64,000 nucleotides of DNA from Brasilonema sp. UFV-L1 (GCF_012912105.1 NZ_QMEA01000015.1:1-64000); one strand, 5' to 3'; shown: positions 25,350-35,350, counted from the first letter of the stretch. A program made the numbers and translations. Notes: generated by a model from the sequence alone, not told the origin.

Positions 25350-26801
25350 TTACGCTCTCCAAAAAAGCTTTAACTTGGTAAACAAACTCACAAGACACGC
25401 AATTATTAAGGTATAAAATACACCTTTCAAAAAACCTGTTAAGGGAGTCTGTGTAAACTTTAAAATTAACGGTTCAATGTGAGTTAATCTAAGAATGGGC
25501 AAAAGAAGATTGGCAAATGCAACATAGGCAATCATTGGATTTTGTCCATTGTCTATGAGTGATTGAAAAAATTTTTGCTGTTTGAAGATATCTAGAAAGA
25601 TCGTAAAAGTAATCAGGAGAAAAAGGGCGATCGCCGTAGTGACAAAGTAATAACTCAACGTAGAAGGGTCTTTTTTTATTCCATTCTGAAACGGTTCAAA
25701 AAGCAAGCCAAGCACCAACCAATAAAAGCCCCATTGGTAAAAAGATTTTAGCAATCTTTCGGTATCATTAGACGGATTGACAAAGAAAAACCAGCTGATA
25801 GCACAAAGAACGAAACTCAATAATGTTGTTTGCCATACCCACCTAGCTTGTAAGCCAATGAGTAGTCCTAAACAAGTCGTCAACATTAATAAAATAATGC
25901 CGTAAAAACGAAGTTTATTCCAGCTTGGTTTTATATCCTGATTGTCTGCATGAGCTGCTGAGTTAGTTTGCAACCAGTTCCGAATGAAATCTCCTGCAAT
26001 TGTTCCAGGAATCACAATAAATAAATACTTTAAATAATCAAAGCGAAAAATCCAAGGAATCGGTGAGGCTTTCCAAAGTATCGCAATCCAACTCTCCTTA
26101 ACAGTGGCTGAGAACTGCAAAGCAATCAAAAAACCTAACAATCCTAGACGTAAAAACAGATTATTTCTGGTCATTAACCAGGCACATGAACCAAAAACTG
26201 CCATGTTCGCCAGAACGACTAGGATAATATCACTTCTTGAAAGTGAAAATCCACCTCCATCTGGATATTGAAGGAAAGATATGAGGATAATTGCAGCGAG
26301 AAAAGCACCAAGAGAAATCCATTTGACATATTGCCTATATTGTACGTTGACTGACAAGCGAACATACATCAAAAAGAGTATTAAAAAACCTAACAAAGCT
26401 ATCCACCACGTTTGTTCTGTTGGATTTTTGTTGATTGTAAATGGTCTAAGATGTTGAAGGGATATCGCAAATATTCCTAATAAAAATCCTCTTTTCAGAA
26501 TGTAAAAAATAACTTGTTTTGTTGTAAATCCTTTAGCAAAACGACTCGACAGCGCTAAAGGAATCGCTGCTCCCAAGCAAAACAAGAAAATTGGAAATAC
26601 AGTATCTACCCAAGTTAACCCAGGTAGATTAGGATGAAATGTATGGGTAGGTGGCGGCTCCTGAGCATGGTACATCCAAGCTGGCAAAATCTCATACCTT
26701 ATAGTGCCTGATAAAACCATTGCTAAAATTGCAAATCCACGCAGTGCATCTAGGGCGTAGGCGCGTTTCATGTTGGCGACAGTGACAGTCTTCTCCTGCA
26801 T
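25350..26801 (-). CDS. Multi-pass membrane protein, DUF5009/HGSNAT-like acyltransferase
   Basis: A 483-residue protein with about 12 hydrophobic segments. It begins AYALDALRGFAILAMVLSGTIRYEILPAWMYHAQ, the RGF motif of the acyltransferase-3/HGSNAT-like superfamily, followed by PGLTWVDTVFPIFLFCLGAAIPL, typical of DUF5009 proteins. They may transfer acyl groups to glycans across the membrane; activity is unproven. A second in-frame ATG sits 30 bases in. It lies just downstream of the polysaccharide deacetylase gene on the same strand, and a cell-envelope role fits both. Confidence 0.8.
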   Translation of the reverse strand: MQEKTVTVANMKRAYALDALRGFAILAMVLSGTIRYEILPAWMYHAQEPPPTHTFHPNLPGLTWVDTVFPIFLFCLGAAIPLALSSRFAKGFTTKQVIFYILKRGFLLGIFAISLQHLRPFTINKNPTEQTWWIALLGFLILFLMYVRLSVNVQYRQYVKWISLGAFLAAIILISFLQYPDGGGFSLSRSDIILVVLANMAVFGSCAWLMTRNNLFLRLGLLGFLIALQFSATVKESWIAILWKASPIPWIFRFDYLKYLFIVIPGTIAGDFIRNWLQTNSAAHADNQDIKPSWNKLRFYGIILLMLTTCLGLLIGLQARWVWQTTLLSFVLCAISWFFFVNPSNDTERLLKSFYQWGFYWLVLGLLFEPFQNGIKKDPSTLSYYFVTTAIALFLLITFTIFLDIFKQQKFFQSLIDNGQNPMIAYVAFANLLLPILRLTHIEPLILKFTQTPLTGFLKGVFYTLIIACLVSLFTKLKLFWRA

Positions 26802-26850
26802 GGAAATCTCATCCTAATTCCTATGTTTTAGCTGTCATACCAATTTTCTT

Positions 26851-27720
26851 CTATTTTTCATCACATTTATCTTGACTTTTGATTTGATGAAATCCTTCAG
26901 CTATATCTAGTGCTTGGTGAAATGAAATTTTTCTGTTAATTGGTATACGAGGAATTTCGTAGTAGTTTTTCAAGCATCCGTACTTTAATATCCTGTTATT
27001 GTATAAATAGCTGGATAAATAGTATTTCGATGCATAGTGTTGCACCTGTTTATTAGAAGCTCCATAAGGATAAGCTATATGAGAAGCAACTTTTTTTTGT
27101 GGATCTAAATCTTGGGTACATTGTCTCAACTTAATCTGGGCTTGCTGGAGTTCTTTAACTAATTCTTTACGAGTGAGTGTTGTTAAGTCTTTATGATTTA
27201 ATCCATGAGATTGAATGTCATAAAAACCTTTTTTCAAACCTTTCCTCAAGTCCTGGCATCCTAAGTGAGTTGAAGAGGTAATTCCTTTTCGTTCCATAAT
27301 GCCTGGGTTGATAAACAAGACAACTTTTATTTTTTTTCCATATTTCTGTTCAAGCTTAGACAAAATGGGTAGTAAGTTCGTGTCTACTGTTTTATATCCG
27401 TCATCAAATGAAATCATGATTGGCTTCTGATTTGAATACTCCTTGGGGATTTTTTGAGATTTTGTTAAGAAAAAATCATACAAGTCTTGAGTTGTTAAAA
27501 ACCAATAATTATGACGGACTAAATATTCTAAACTTTTTTCTAAATCTTGTTGTGGGTAGTGCATTTCTAGCAATTGCGAAGTAGGAGTCTTAGAATTAAC
27601 GATGCCATGAAATCCCAAAATAGGAATGACAGGCTCATTAGCGAGTAAATTGAGAACAGAAATAATAATGATAAGTGTGAGGATGAAACGGAAAGAAAAA
27701 TTTTTATTGATTTGATTCAC
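26851..27720 (-). CDS. Polysaccharide deacetylase (NodB domain), membrane-anchored
   Basis: The GTG at 27720 gives a clean signal-anchor (FILTLIIIISVLNLL); the longer ATG frame to 27891 adds 57 residues that overlap a dispersed repeat. NodB motifs: ILGFHGIV, MISFDDGYKTV (metal Asp), SHGLNHKDL (two His), and AYPYGA. It would remove acetyl groups from envelope or exported polysaccharide outside the cytoplasmic membrane. It lies 50 bases upstream of the acyltransferase-like gene on the same strand. Confidence 0.85.
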   Translation of the reverse strand: MNQINKNFSFRFILTLIIIISVLNLLANEPVIPILGFHGIVNSKTPTSQLLEMHYPQQDLEKSLEYLVRHNYWFLTTQDLYDFFLTKSQKIPKEYSNQKPIMISFDDGYKTVDTNLLPILSKLEQKYGKKIKVVLFINPGIMERKGITSSTHLGCQDLRKGLKKGFYDIQSHGLNHKDLTTLTRKELVKELQQAQIKLRQCTQDLDPQKKVASHIAYPYGASNKQVQHYASKYYLSSYLYNNRILKYGCLKNYYEIPRIPINRKISFHQALDIAEGFHQIKSQDKCDEK

Positions 27721-28059
27721 TTTGATGAATTTCGTTCGATTGATTTGATGGTAGATATAGTCAGCTTTGTGGATTTGGAACTGCAGATAGACAAGGCTGG
27801 TGCTAACACCGGGTTTTCTGAAAGTCGGTGCAACTGCCGTGCAGATAAATATAGATAATTTATTTGTGTCTATCTGTAATCTTATGTTCAAAAAAATTAA
27901 CTTTTGTCAGAGACTTCATCAGCTAAAGCTCACAAGCAAGGATAAAAGTAGATTTTCAAGGCAGGTCTATTGTATTACAGTATGACCGAGGTGTCGCGTT
28001 TGCTGAAAGCATTTATCATGAGTCTAGGTTTTAAAAAACAGTTGCATCTTAAATCTCTG

Positions 28060-28890
28060 ATGACTAAACAACTTGAGTTAAATGACTACAAGCAGCAAAT
28101 AGCGGATGTGTATAATCGTAGAAGTCACAACTACGATGAAAGCGAATGGCATTTGAGGATTGCTCATCGTCTGGTTGAATACGCACAAATCAACCCTGGA
28201 TATGACGTTTTGGATATTGCAACTGGAACAGGTCATGTTGCAATTGAAGCGGCTCAGAGAGTTAGAGCTTCTGGTAGAATTGTTGGGGTGGATATTTCAA
28301 CACAGATGCTCTCTGTTGCTAGGCGTAAGGTTGAGGCGTTGAATCTGAGCAATGTTGAACTTCAGCTGGCGGATGCTGAAGCACTAAATTTTCCAAGCAA
28401 CAGTTTTGACAGAATTTTGTGCGCGAATGCATTTCCTTTGATGTCAGATATGGAAGCGACATTACGCCAATGGATGCGATTTCTCAAACCGAATGGGCTA
28501 GTTGGTTTTCACGCGCTTGCGGATACAGCTTTAGTTGGAGTTGTGATTTGGCAGAAAATTTTTGAAAAGTATGGTGTTTTACAACAGTTGAGCGAACCAA
28601 CAGGTACAGTTGAAAAATGTCACAACCTGCTTGAAAGAGCTGGCTTTAAATCGATTGAAATTAAAACCGAGCAGTATGGTAACTATATTAGTTTAGAGGA
28701 GGCAAAGCAAAGGTGGACTATAAGTTCCTATCCAGCCCCCAAATTCTCTAACACTCTGTTCCAGCTTTCATCAGAGCAACTAGAACATATCAAGGCTGAA
28801 TTTGATGCACAATTGGAGGCATTAGTGACAGAGCATGGAATTTGGAACGATGGTACCTCCTTTTTTGCATTCGGTCGTAAAGGAGATTGA
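28060..28890 (+). CDS. Class I SAM-dependent methyltransferase (UbiE-like)
   Basis: From MTKQLELNDYK: motif I is VLDIATGTGHVAIEAA, then IVGVDIST (motif II acidic end), ADAEALNFPSNSFDRIL and FLKPNGLVGFHAL. This is the UbiE/Coq5-like small-molecule fold, about 276 residues. Upstream ATGs at 27970, 27982 and 28018 are also in frame; none has a clear ribosome site. The substrate is unknown and no pathway neighbours exist. Confidence 0.85.
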   Translation: MTKQLELNDYKQQIADVYNRRSHNYDESEWHLRIAHRLVEYAQINPGYDVLDIATGTGHVAIEAAQRVRASGRIVGVDISTQMLSVARRKVEALNLSNVELQLADAEALNFPSNSFDRILCANAFPLMSDMEATLRQWMRFLKPNGLVGFHALADTALVGVVIWQKIFEKYGVLQQLSEPTGTVEKCHNLLERAGFKSIEIKTEQYGNYISLEEAKQRWTISSYPAPKFSNTLFQLSSEQLEHIKAEFDAQLEALVTEHGIWNDGTSFFAFGRKGD

Positions 28891-28959
28891 ATAGAAGTAG
28901 ACAGCATCACTCATCAACGAAATCACTACACAGTAGAAAGTTATCAATTATCGATTTGC

Positions 28960-29052
28960 TCATTGTTTATTGATAACTGTTTATTGTTCATTGTTCATTG
29001 ATTGGTGAAGTTTGGTGGTAATTGATAATTGTTCATTGTTCATTGTTCATTG
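28960..29052. repeat. Low-complexity ATTGTTC tandem repeats
   Basis: ATTGTTC(A) heptamers repeat irregularly in two clusters, typical of cyanobacterial short tandem repeats between genes. Confidence 0.7.
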
Positions 29053-29059
29053 ATTTTGA

Positions 29060-29545
29060 CTAAATCTGCCACGCCTTAAGCCATTTGTTCACGACTGTGT
29101 TAAAGAATTTTTTCACCTGATGCTTGCGACGCCATCTCTCGAAAGCGAGTTCGTATTCTTCGCCTTTGGTTTGAAAAGTATTCCAAGCATCAAGACCAAC
29201 TGCAAACCCACAACAAAGTAAAATGTACAATGACCAGGAAAGACCTGCACCACCAATAAGATCCATAGACAACAAAAAGACATTGACAATTGCATAATTG
29301 CCAAAACGTTTCTTGAATCTACCCTGACGTTGAGCGTTAAACGCTTGACGTTGTAGCATTTCTCCTTGTTGTTCTAGCCAGTCTCGTTCTGCTTGTTTGA
29401 GTGTATCTGTGGAGATTTCTAATTCTGTCGCAATTTCCAGCAGTTGCTCGTAGGAAAATTCTTTGTCTTTGTCGTCTGCTTGACGTGCGATCGCCAGATT
29501 GAGAATTTGCTGTATATCTTCTTGTGTATAGGTTCTTGTAGACAT
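29060..29545 (-). CDS. 2TM-domain protein
   Basis: A 161-residue protein. The N-terminal half is a charged helical region with FSYEQLLEIATELEIS, DTLKQAERDWLEQQ. Two close membrane helices follow (NYAIVNVFLLSMDLIGG and LYILLCCGFAVGLDAW), then AFERWRRKHQVKKFF. This is the 2TM-domain layout common in cyanobacteria; function is unknown. Confidence 0.8.
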   Translation of the reverse strand: MSTRTYTQEDIQQILNLAIARQADDKDKEFSYEQLLEIATELEISTDTLKQAERDWLEQQGEMLQRQAFNAQRQGRFKKRFGNYAIVNVFLLSMDLIGGAGLSWSLYILLCCGFAVGLDAWNTFQTKGEEYELAFERWRRKHQVKKFFNTVVNKWLKAWQI

Positions 29546-29663
29546 AATTAAAATGACTGTGAAAATTTCACACTTACCATATCTATATTTATGAATCTAA
29601 CAAAAAAAATTGACCCCGCCATACTTGCTGATCCCATCAACAGAAGTAAATGAGAAAAACGAG

Positions 29664-29800
29664 ATGAACCATACAACAGCTTTGGACGAACAGAAACCTA
29701 CGCTGTGCAGATTGCTTTTAGAGTGTCCAAGGAAATGAAGCGATCCATCATAACCTTACCCAATTGAGCGGAAGTCGTGCGCCTAGTCCTAGAAGAAGAT
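29664..29800 (+). pseudogene. Ribbon-helix-helix antitoxin remnant
   Basis: After ATG at 29664 (MNHTTAL), a frameshift leads into TETYAVQIAFRVSKEMKRSI and, past a stop, AEVVRLVLEEDL. Together these resemble a CopG/RHH antitoxin (RV.KEMK...SEVVRLALEE). Frameshift plus stop and a short internal deletion indicate decay. Confidence 0.45.
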
Positions 29801-29905
29801 TTATCCTGCGGAAAATTCACGCAACGACAACCCAACACCCAAAAAGCGCGGACGCGGTAGAACTGGCGACGGCGCAGAAACGCAAATAATCAACCGTGTA
29901 CCTGA

Positions 29906-30274
29906 GTGCCGTGCCGCAGGCATAGGCGAAAAGTTCCTGCTGATGTGCGGGGTTTTGGCAAGGGCGGCTTAGATTTAGCAGTTCTGAAAATTCACACTCA
30001 GGGTAAGTTGCGTACACTTCCTTTAGCTACTGCTGGTTCTGCGAAAGTAGGCGATCGCGTTTTTGCTCTTGGGACTCCTATTGATGCCAACTTTAAGGAT
30101 ACCTTTACCCAAGGTCATATCACTCGTATCGACAAGGCAAATGGCGAGATTCAACATGATGCAGTGATTATGGGTGGTAATTCAGGAGGTCCGCTTCTCA
30201 ATGTACAAGGTCAAGTGATTGGAGTGAATACATCAGGGATTGGACAACTAAACACTGGTATGAACTTTGCCTAA
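29906..30274 (+). pseudogene. HtrA/DegP protease fragment
   Basis: From about 29965 the frame reads GLDLAVLKIHTQGK (catalytic Asp), KVGDRVFALGTP, then GGNSGGPLLNVQGQVIGVNTSGI with the active Ser. The N-terminal third with the catalytic His and the whole PDZ part are missing; the frame ends at GMNFA with a premature stop at 30272-30274. The first 20 codons do not fit the family. A non-functional remnant. Confidence 0.75.
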
Positions 30275-30380
30275 TCCCTAATTACCTGTTAGCAATTCGC
30301 TTTGTAAAAATACAGCGCTTTGCATTTAAATGGAGTACATCCCTCCCCTTGCTAAGCTACGGTGTATATACAAGTTCTTG

Positions 30381-30590
30381 AATTACCCACTCATTCGGTG
30401 CAAAACCTCACCCTGCCCTATCGGGCATCCCTCTGGGAACTCGCGGAGAGGGAAAGATTTTAGCTCAGCTAATTACCCACTCATTCGGTGCAAAACCTCA
30501 CCCTGCCCTATCGGGCATCCCTCTGGGAACTCGCGGAGAGGGAAAGATTTTAGCTCAGCTAAAAGCGAGGGTGAGGTTAAAAGCGAGATG
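30381..30590. repeat. Exact 2 x 90-bp tandem repeat of the AACCTCACCCT family
   Basis: Bases 30381-30470 and 30471-30560 are identical; the second is followed by AAAAGCGAGGGTGAGGTT, which closes the palindromic element begun by AACCTCACCCT. Each unit contains a TGCCCTATCGGGCA hairpin and GAGAGGG. It is related to the single copy at 4586-4659. Nothing else lies in 30275-30601. Confidence 0.9.
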
Positions 30591-30601
30591 TATACACTTA
30601 C

Positions 30602-32350
30602 TTATTTACGTTCACATAATTTATGTTCATTTTCACTTAAACTGGGGTTATTTCTCAAGTAGTCATCTAACCATTGACAACTACGCTTTTGTAAATCATT
30701 GATATCCAAATTCCATAAAACTATATTATTGATATCTACTGAAGCAATGATATTCCCATCTGAACTAAAATGAACATCTGAAATATTACCTTGATGTCCT
30801 TGAAGGGTATAAAGTCGTTTTCCATCCAAATCCCACAGATTGATTTTATCTGCACTCGCTGAAAGCAGTATTTGGCTATCAGGGCTAAAGTTAACACTAG
30901 AAACGCTTTCGTTATGGTGTAAGGTTCGCAATAATTTCCCACTATCACTATGCCAAAGTTTGACTGTTTTATCAGCACTTGCAGTCGCAATAATTTTTCC
31001 ATCTGGACTAAAGCTGACAGATGCAATATTATCTTGATGTCCTGATAGAGTTTGTAATAATTTTCCCTCCATGTTCCACAGCTTTACTGTTTTGTCTCCA
31101 GCAGTCGCCAAGGTTTTACCATCTGGACTAAAGTTAATACTTGTCAACAAATCATCATGAGTCTGCCAGTTGTTTAATAAGCTTCCCTCTAGATTCCAAA
31201 GTTTAACTTGTTTATCAATTCTCCCAAGAGTTGCCAGAGTTTTACCGTCTGGACTGAAACTTACATCTTGAATAGGGTTAAAAATACTATTATTAATTCT
31301 CTCATGTCCTTGCCAACTTCTTAATAAGTTTCCTGACAAATCCCACAGTTTAATTTGATTATCTTTACCGATAGTGACAATATTTTTACCAGTTGGATGA
31401 AAAAGTACCTTGATAATTTCTCCCTCATGTGCATGAAAGCTTTGCAGCAAACTTCCATCGCGCTGTCGTAGGGTGACAATTCCTTGTTGATTGCCAACTG
31501 CAATAGTTTTGCTATCTGGGCTAATACTCACACTATTGCCTGAGAAAGTGGGTAAAATGCCTTCCAAATGCCAAAGTTTGACTGTTCGATTAGCACTTGC
31601 AGTGGCGATCGCTTTCCCATCTGGACTAAAACTCACTTCAGATGCTTTACCTCCATGTCCTTTAAAAGTATAAAGTTCTTTCTTTTTCTCTACACTCCAA
31701 ACTTTTACCGAATCATCTGCACTCGCAGAAGCGATCGCTTTACCATCTGGACTAAAACGCACATCTAAAACTTCATCTGTATGACCTTCAAAGGTATGCA
31801 ATAATTGACCTGCTAAATTCCAGAGTTTGACAGTTTTATCTTTACTAGCAGATGCAAGAATTGTACCATCTGGGCTAATATCAACACTTAAAACCTCATC
31901 ACTATGACCTTGTAAGGTTTTTAAAACCTTCCCCTCAAGATTCCAGAGTTTAACTGTTTTATCAGCACTTGCAGTGGCGATCGCTTTACCATCTGGACTA
32001 AAACTGACACTCCAGATTCTTTGGCTATGGGCTGGAATTGTTTTGATAAGTTTACCATCCAGCGTCCATAATTTGACTTGACCATTTTGGCTTGCAGTGG
32101 CAAGAATTTTGCTATCGGGACTTAAGGCAACTGCCCAAATTCCATCCTTATCTGATAATGTTAAAAAAGGATGCTCTCCAAATAAACCAGTTGTAGAATT
32201 ATATCGCCATAAACTGACGGTGTTGTCAAAACTGGCAGTCGTCAGAATTTGACCATCTAGACTGAAAATAACCTTGAAAACACCATCTTTATATCCTTTT
32301 AAGGTTTGCAGTAGTCTGCCATTTTTTTTGCCAAATTTTAATCGTTCCAT
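30602..32350 (-). CDS. WD40-repeat protein; detached 3' part of CHAT-nSTAND-WD40 gene
   Basis: 582 residues holding about 13 WD40 blades, each with VSFSPDGK(A/T)IATASADKTVKLW-like motifs, a beta-propeller that would sense ligand or partner. Its apparent start MERLKFGKKNG is artificial: 32351-32456 encodes a further blade (VTSVSFSPNGQILAS) in another frame, joined at a run of eight T (32322-32329) where seven would restore the frame. Upstream, only one nonsense codon separates this from the 927-residue CHAT-nSTAND gene. Made alone, the propeller would lack its effector. Confidence 0.85.
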   Translation of the reverse strand: MERLKFGKKNGRLLQTLKGYKDGVFKVIFSLDGQILTTASFDNTVSLWRYNSTTGLFGEHPFLTLSDKDGIWAVALSPDSKILATASQNGQVKLWTLDGKLIKTIPAHSQRIWSVSFSPDGKAIATASADKTVKLWNLEGKVLKTLQGHSDEVLSVDISPDGTILASASKDKTVKLWNLAGQLLHTFEGHTDEVLDVRFSPDGKAIASASADDSVKVWSVEKKKELYTFKGHGGKASEVSFSPDGKAIATASANRTVKLWHLEGILPTFSGNSVSISPDSKTIAVGNQQGIVTLRQRDGSLLQSFHAHEGEIIKVLFHPTGKNIVTIGKDNQIKLWDLSGNLLRSWQGHERINNSIFNPIQDVSFSPDGKTLATLGRIDKQVKLWNLEGSLLNNWQTHDDLLTSINFSPDGKTLATAGDKTVKLWNMEGKLLQTLSGHQDNIASVSFSPDGKIIATASADKTVKLWHSDSGKLLRTLHHNESVSSVNFSPDSQILLSASADKINLWDLDGKRLYTLQGHQGNISDVHFSSDGNIIASVDINNIVLWNLDINDLQKRSCQWLDDYLRNNPSLSENEHKLCERK

Positions 32351-32456
32351 CTTGACTGCTTGAGGCTAAAATCTGACCATTAGGACTAAAGCTGACGCTG
32401 GTAACAGAGCCTTCATGCCCTTTGAAGCTATTGTACTCTCGAATCTGATTTATACT

Positions 32457-35240
32457 TTATAGGGTAGATGTTAAGAGACTGGTTTTTGTTTTAAAGTCTA
32501 AAGATTGTAATTGCTGTAATTTTTTGATGACTGGAATCAGAGAAACTAAACTTTCAACTTCATTTCCTGAGTTCAATAGCACTTTAGCAGAAAGGTTGAG
32601 AGATTTTAACTCACTCACTTGAGCTTGTTGTCGTTGGGATTCTGCTTGCTGCCATTGCAATAAAGCGACGCTAGTTAAGAGCAGTGATACCACTAAACCA
32701 CCAGTTAATCCGATAAAAATCCTTTGGCGATCAGCATTTTTCTCTTGTTCATCTCTCTCTCGTAATTCCAAACTCAAATTAATAAAAGTTTGTTCAGTAG
32801 CACTCATTTGATTTGAGCGGTACAGTAACCATTCTTCAGCATCTATTAAAGGTTTACCTCGCAACAATGCGCCTGCATCTTGATCGCTATTTTCCCATTG
32901 TCGTATTGCTGCCCTGAGTTGCTCTTGCCAAAGGCGAAACTCTCCATCTACTCTCATCCATTGTTTCAATCTTCGCCAGTTGTTAATTAACGCCTCATGG
33001 ATAATTTCAACAGTTTCGATTTTGGTGATTTCATGGCGGTTTGTTACCACTAATCGTGCATCTGCTAACCTTGCAACAATCTCCCAGTTGTCTTCTCCTA
33101 CTTCCTCACGAGTTGCTAAACGGCGGATATCTGCGCTTATTTCTATGGGTTGTATTATGGGTTGTACTAACTGAATAAATATCTGTTGCACCCTTTCCTT
33201 ATCTGTTACACTCAGTTGAGCATATATTGCTTCTGCATGATTTGCTAAAGCGGTTTCAACGCCACCGATGTCTGTGTAAGCTTGATGAGTTAGCCATCCG
33301 TGCCGTTGTTTGTGCCACAATTGAGTTAAGGTAAATTCGAGCAAGGGTAAGTGATTGGGAGAGTGCAACACCGCATCAATCAAACGTTGGGTTAATCCTG
33401 GTTCTAACTGGACGTTGAAGCTATGAGCTGGTTTTTCTATCGCTGCTGCTAATTCTTGAGTATTCATGGGACTCAAGTTTAATTGAGCATCCTGCAATGC
33501 ATCTGCAAAAGGACGGTAAGATAAAACCTCTCCAAAAAAGTCTGCCCGTAAGGTTAAAACCAAAGTAAAACGCGGAACGTTCTCAACTGCATTCAGGAGA
33601 TTATCTAAAAAGATTTTGCGTTCTTTGGTATCGTGACAAAGGGTGTAGAGTTCTTCAAATTGATCAGCAATGACAACTAGGTGAGATTTGGGTGAAGCTG
33701 TCGTGATAGATTCAATGAAGTTTTGTAAAGCGTAAGCGCTCTCTTTTAACTCCACTTCCAGTTCTAATTCTACCAAACGGGGATTAGGAAGAGGAAAGGG
33801 AGCAGGGGGCAGGGAGAGTGGGAGAGTGGGAGAGTGGGAGAACTTCACCTCATCCCCTGTTGCTTCTTTCCCATTCTCTAGTTTTCGATAAAGAGCGATC
33901 GCTAAAGATTCCGAAGGGTTATTACCAGGGCGAAACGAAACAATCAACCAATCATGCTTTTTATCTCGCTTTAATTGTGGAACTAATCCAGCAAACACCA
34001 CTGAAGATTTACCACTTCCAGAAGCACCAACCACTGCTACTAAATGCTTTTGCTTAACAGCAACAACTAACTTTTGTGTGACTCCTTCTCGCCCATAAAA
34101 ATAAGGTGCATCTTCTTCTCGGAATGCAGCTAATCCCTGATAGGGACAGTGAGAAATTGCCCCCAGATTCTGCCAAGTCGGAGGCATTTCTAATAAATTC
34201 TGGACAATGACAGGTAACCAACTCGCGCAAGGGTAATCTTTCTCCAAACCCTGCAATTTTTTTCGAGCTATATTAACAGATTGATAAAGAGATTTGCCTG
34301 TGGTAAACTCTTTAAAAAAGTTTTTTAAAAACTGATGTGCTACCGTATCGGGTACAGGTTCGCGCATCACAATAATTTGAGGAATATGCAAACTTTCTAA
34401 CTCAGCCGCAATTCCTAACCCATCACAAGAGTTGAAAAAAGCTAACTGTAAACCTCCTCTCACGGCGGTTTGCAGTCCATACCTCAACTCATCCATAGTT
34501 AAACTATCGGTGCCGTTGAGAAAAATTCTGCCTTTTGTTGACTCTGTGCGACTATGCCCAGAAAAAAAGAGAATATCCCACCCTTTGTCATCCCAAAGAT
34601 GTGCGTTGAGTTCTGCAGGTGTTGGTTCGACTAAAACAACTGTTTCAGCTTTTTGGCAGTATTCTTTGAGGAGTTTCTCATCTTCAGCAACGTTAATTCC
34701 TTCGCTATTGCCCAAAATAATTAAGATGCGGATATTCGGGCGATCGCTTCTTTGAAAACGCTGCGACGAAAGAGAACTGAAAGCAACTTCTGCATCAGGA
34801 TAAGACTCAAATAAATACCATAAATGCCAAGGTAATTTCCGCAGTTGAGGTTCAGTCGTGCGGATAATCACTCGCACTTCATCACCAGGAGTTAATTGTG
34901 TTAAACATTGCTCTTTAATCAGACGAAACGAATCTGCTTGTAACCAACTCATCAAACTCTGCTTGATGATTTCTGCCTTTTCATGGCATTCCTGTTTCAG
35001 AGATTGAAATTTAACATGAAAAATCTGCTCTTTTTTCGGTTTAATGCGGTGTCCATCCAGACTACGATAAATCTTAGACCAGTCTTGATAAATATTAGGT
35101 AGGGTGGCAAGCGGAGGTAATCTGAATTCGTTGTCACTTAGCTCAACATCGGGAAGTGAACCATCTTCGCCAATTTCCAAACTAACACGAAACCCCTGAT
35201 CGAAGGAACCATCCAGTTTGAGGACAACTAACTTTTTCAT
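32457..35240 (-). CDS. CHAT protease - nSTAND NTPase, truncated before its WD40 part
   Basis: 927 residues. Residues of about 160-340 are a CHAT domain (FFSGHSRTE with His, AFFNSCDG with Cys). From about 365 an nSTAND NTPase begins (CPYQGLAAFREEDAPYFYGRE), with Walker A GASGSGKSS and Walker B LVVIADQFEELY. A linker from low-complexity DNA (LSLPPAPFPLPNP) is inserted after it. Near 830 is a membrane-like helix (IFIGLTGGLVVSLLLTSVALL). The stop TAA at 32457-32459 is followed in frame by SINQIREYNSFKGHEGSV, the usual junction to WD40; CAA to TAA explains it. Confidence 0.88.
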   Translation of the reverse strand: MKKLVVLKLDGSFDQGFRVSLEIGEDGSLPDVELSDNEFRLPPLATLPNIYQDWSKIYRSLDGHRIKPKKEQIFHVKFQSLKQECHEKAEIIKQSLMSWLQADSFRLIKEQCLTQLTPGDEVRVIIRTTEPQLRKLPWHLWYLFESYPDAEVAFSSLSSQRFQRSDRPNIRILIILGNSEGINVAEDEKLLKEYCQKAETVVLVEPTPAELNAHLWDDKGWDILFFSGHSRTESTKGRIFLNGTDSLTMDELRYGLQTAVRGGLQLAFFNSCDGLGIAAELESLHIPQIIVMREPVPDTVAHQFLKNFFKEFTTGKSLYQSVNIARKKLQGLEKDYPCASWLPVIVQNLLEMPPTWQNLGAISHCPYQGLAAFREEDAPYFYGREGVTQKLVVAVKQKHLVAVVGASGSGKSSVVFAGLVPQLKRDKKHDWLIVSFRPGNNPSESLAIALYRKLENGKEATGDEVKFSHSPTLPLSLPPAPFPLPNPRLVELELEVELKESAYALQNFIESITTASPKSHLVVIADQFEELYTLCHDTKERKIFLDNLLNAVENVPRFTLVLTLRADFFGEVLSYRPFADALQDAQLNLSPMNTQELAAAIEKPAHSFNVQLEPGLTQRLIDAVLHSPNHLPLLEFTLTQLWHKQRHGWLTHQAYTDIGGVETALANHAEAIYAQLSVTDKERVQQIFIQLVQPIIQPIEISADIRRLATREEVGEDNWEIVARLADARLVVTNRHEITKIETVEIIHEALINNWRRLKQWMRVDGEFRLWQEQLRAAIRQWENSDQDAGALLRGKPLIDAEEWLLYRSNQMSATEQTFINLSLELRERDEQEKNADRQRIFIGLTGGLVVSLLLTSVALLQWQQAESQRQQAQVSELKSLNLSAKVLLNSGNEVESLVSLIPVIKKLQQLQSLDFKTKTSLLTSTL

Positions 35241-35350
35241 GGTGTTACCACTCCTACCTCGGCATAAAACCTCTATTTTGAGTTCGGTTTGCTTGGCAAC
35301 ATTTTACGCGATTGAGTGGAATTGTCACAGAAATTTACAAAAGAAAAATC

